Shown here piece after piece: positions 63,829 through 64,000 of a stretch of DNA of 64,000 nt. Made by a program: the position numbers and the translations under genes. The DNA lies in contig JAFQKI010000001.1 in assembly GCA_017396945.1 (NCBI GenBank), forward strand, positions 94,395-158,394. The letters run 5' to 3'. Numbering within the stretch: the first letter of the stretch is position 1; the number at the start of each line of letters is the position of its first letter. Source of the DNA: Muribaculaceae bacterium (GTDB taxonomy: Bacteria; Bacteroidota; Bacteroidia; Bacteroidales; Muribaculaceae). A model generated the notes under the pieces. The model saw nothing but the letters and a program-made list of their open reading frames with translations, did not search any database and was not told the origin of the DNA.

Positions 63829-64000
63829 TTACTTCAATTCGAAAATTTCTATGGCGCATTTTAGGCATTGATTATAAACATATCCTAAAAGATATCGATC
63901 ATGTATATTTAAGTGAAGATAAATATACTCAGATTGGGAATATGAGTTATAACAATAATGCCATTGTTTATCGCTGGAGCGATGAACCGATTATAATCGG
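63825..64000 (+). CDS. Hexapeptide-repeat O-acetyltransferase (CatB-like), 3' truncated
   Basis: 58 complete codons are visible before the window ends. The ATG at 63825 overlaps the preceding stop by 4 bases. Beginning MITSIRKFLWRILGIDYKHI, then IGNMSYNNNAIVYRWSDEPIIIG, which resembles the start of CatB-related left-handed beta-helix acetyltransferases common in capsule loci. The remainder and catalytic histidine lie outside. Confidence 0.7.
   Translation, partial: MITSIRKFLWRILGIDYKHILKDIDHVYLSEDKYTQIGNMSYNNNAIVYRWSDEPIII

Noticed and set aside
1-64000. tRNA genes, rRNA genes, CRISPR arrays, insertion sequences
   Set aside because: None recognised on either strand by visual search; only the tRNA-like domain of tmRNA is present.

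Overview
The window is a stretch of a Bacteroidales chromosome, probably Muribaculaceae or a close relative (family-level placement is inference). The evidence is as follows. Almost every visible promoter has the Bacteroidetes -7 element TAnnTTTG, and several also have a -33 TTG/TTTG at 18-21 bp. Shine-Dalgarno signals are weak. The tmRNA tag ends in NYALAA. There is a sprA (type IX secretion translocon) gene, a DUF4295-rpmG-rpmB cluster, and a capsule locus headed by an UpxY-like NusG paralogue.

Layout. 1-5.9 kb: housekeeping genes on + (RluD-type pseudouridine synthase, partial; lipid acyltransferase; membrane metallophosphoesterase; tex; ruvA). 6-13.4 kb: sprA. 13.5-13.9 kb: ssrA (tmRNA). 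14.2-17.5 kb: pyrB-pyrI, a flavin reductase and glyA. 17.6-19.3 kb (-): fmt and an RluA-family enzyme. 19.4-24.4 kb: a 7TM-AraC regulator, a structured RNA, and an envelope cluster (OmpA protein, two lipoproteins, a small beta-barrel). 24.5-28.9 kb (-): PAP2 phosphatase, phosphohexomutase, and an ECF sigma factor with its membrane partner. 29.6-34.1 kb (-): a tight envelope operon (flippase-like protein, NfeD protease, kdsB, non-catalytic M16). 34.2-36.6 kb: thioesterase, dprA, nucleoside phosphorylase. 36.6-40.8 kb: TPR protein, a Cys/His-rich Spy-like protein, a PepSY-like protein and the ribosomal cluster. 41.2-43.4 kb: a secreted alpha-amylase with two starch-binding modules and a probable type IX sorting tail.

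The most interesting region is 43.4-47.3 kb on the minus strand. One operon encodes a 92-residue precursor with ten cysteines at exact four-residue spacing (CXXX), a radical SAM/SPASM maturase, a SPASM-only partner, a 90-residue accessory protein, and then tatA and tatC. The precursor leader carries both a twin-arginine motif and a lipobox. The system therefore looks like a ribosomally made, post-translationally modified peptide exported folded or crosslinked by its own Tat translocon and displayed as a lipoprotein. An attenuator-like hairpin separates precursor from enzymes.

A second notable signal is a pair of homologous structured RNAs at about 20.7-21.0 kb and 47.5-47.8 kb. They share nine co-linear sequence blocks and compensated stems, and each ends in a terminator-like hairpin. 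The second copy lies directly upstream of a tiny HTH gene.

47.9-53.1 kb holds trpS, a YitT-family membrane protein, a pRiA4b ORF-3-like acidic protein and dnaK (-), the last with four CTGACA boxes upstream. From 53.5 kb to the end is a capsular or exopolysaccharide locus: UpxY-like antiterminator, a tandemly duplicated pair of GT2 glycosyltransferases, Wzx-type flippase, aldo/keto reductase, a small membrane protein, a ThDP-dependent enzyme, a pyruvyl transferase, a second duplicated GT2 pair, and the start of a hexapeptide acetyltransferase. No tRNA, rRNA, CRISPR array or insertion sequence was seen.
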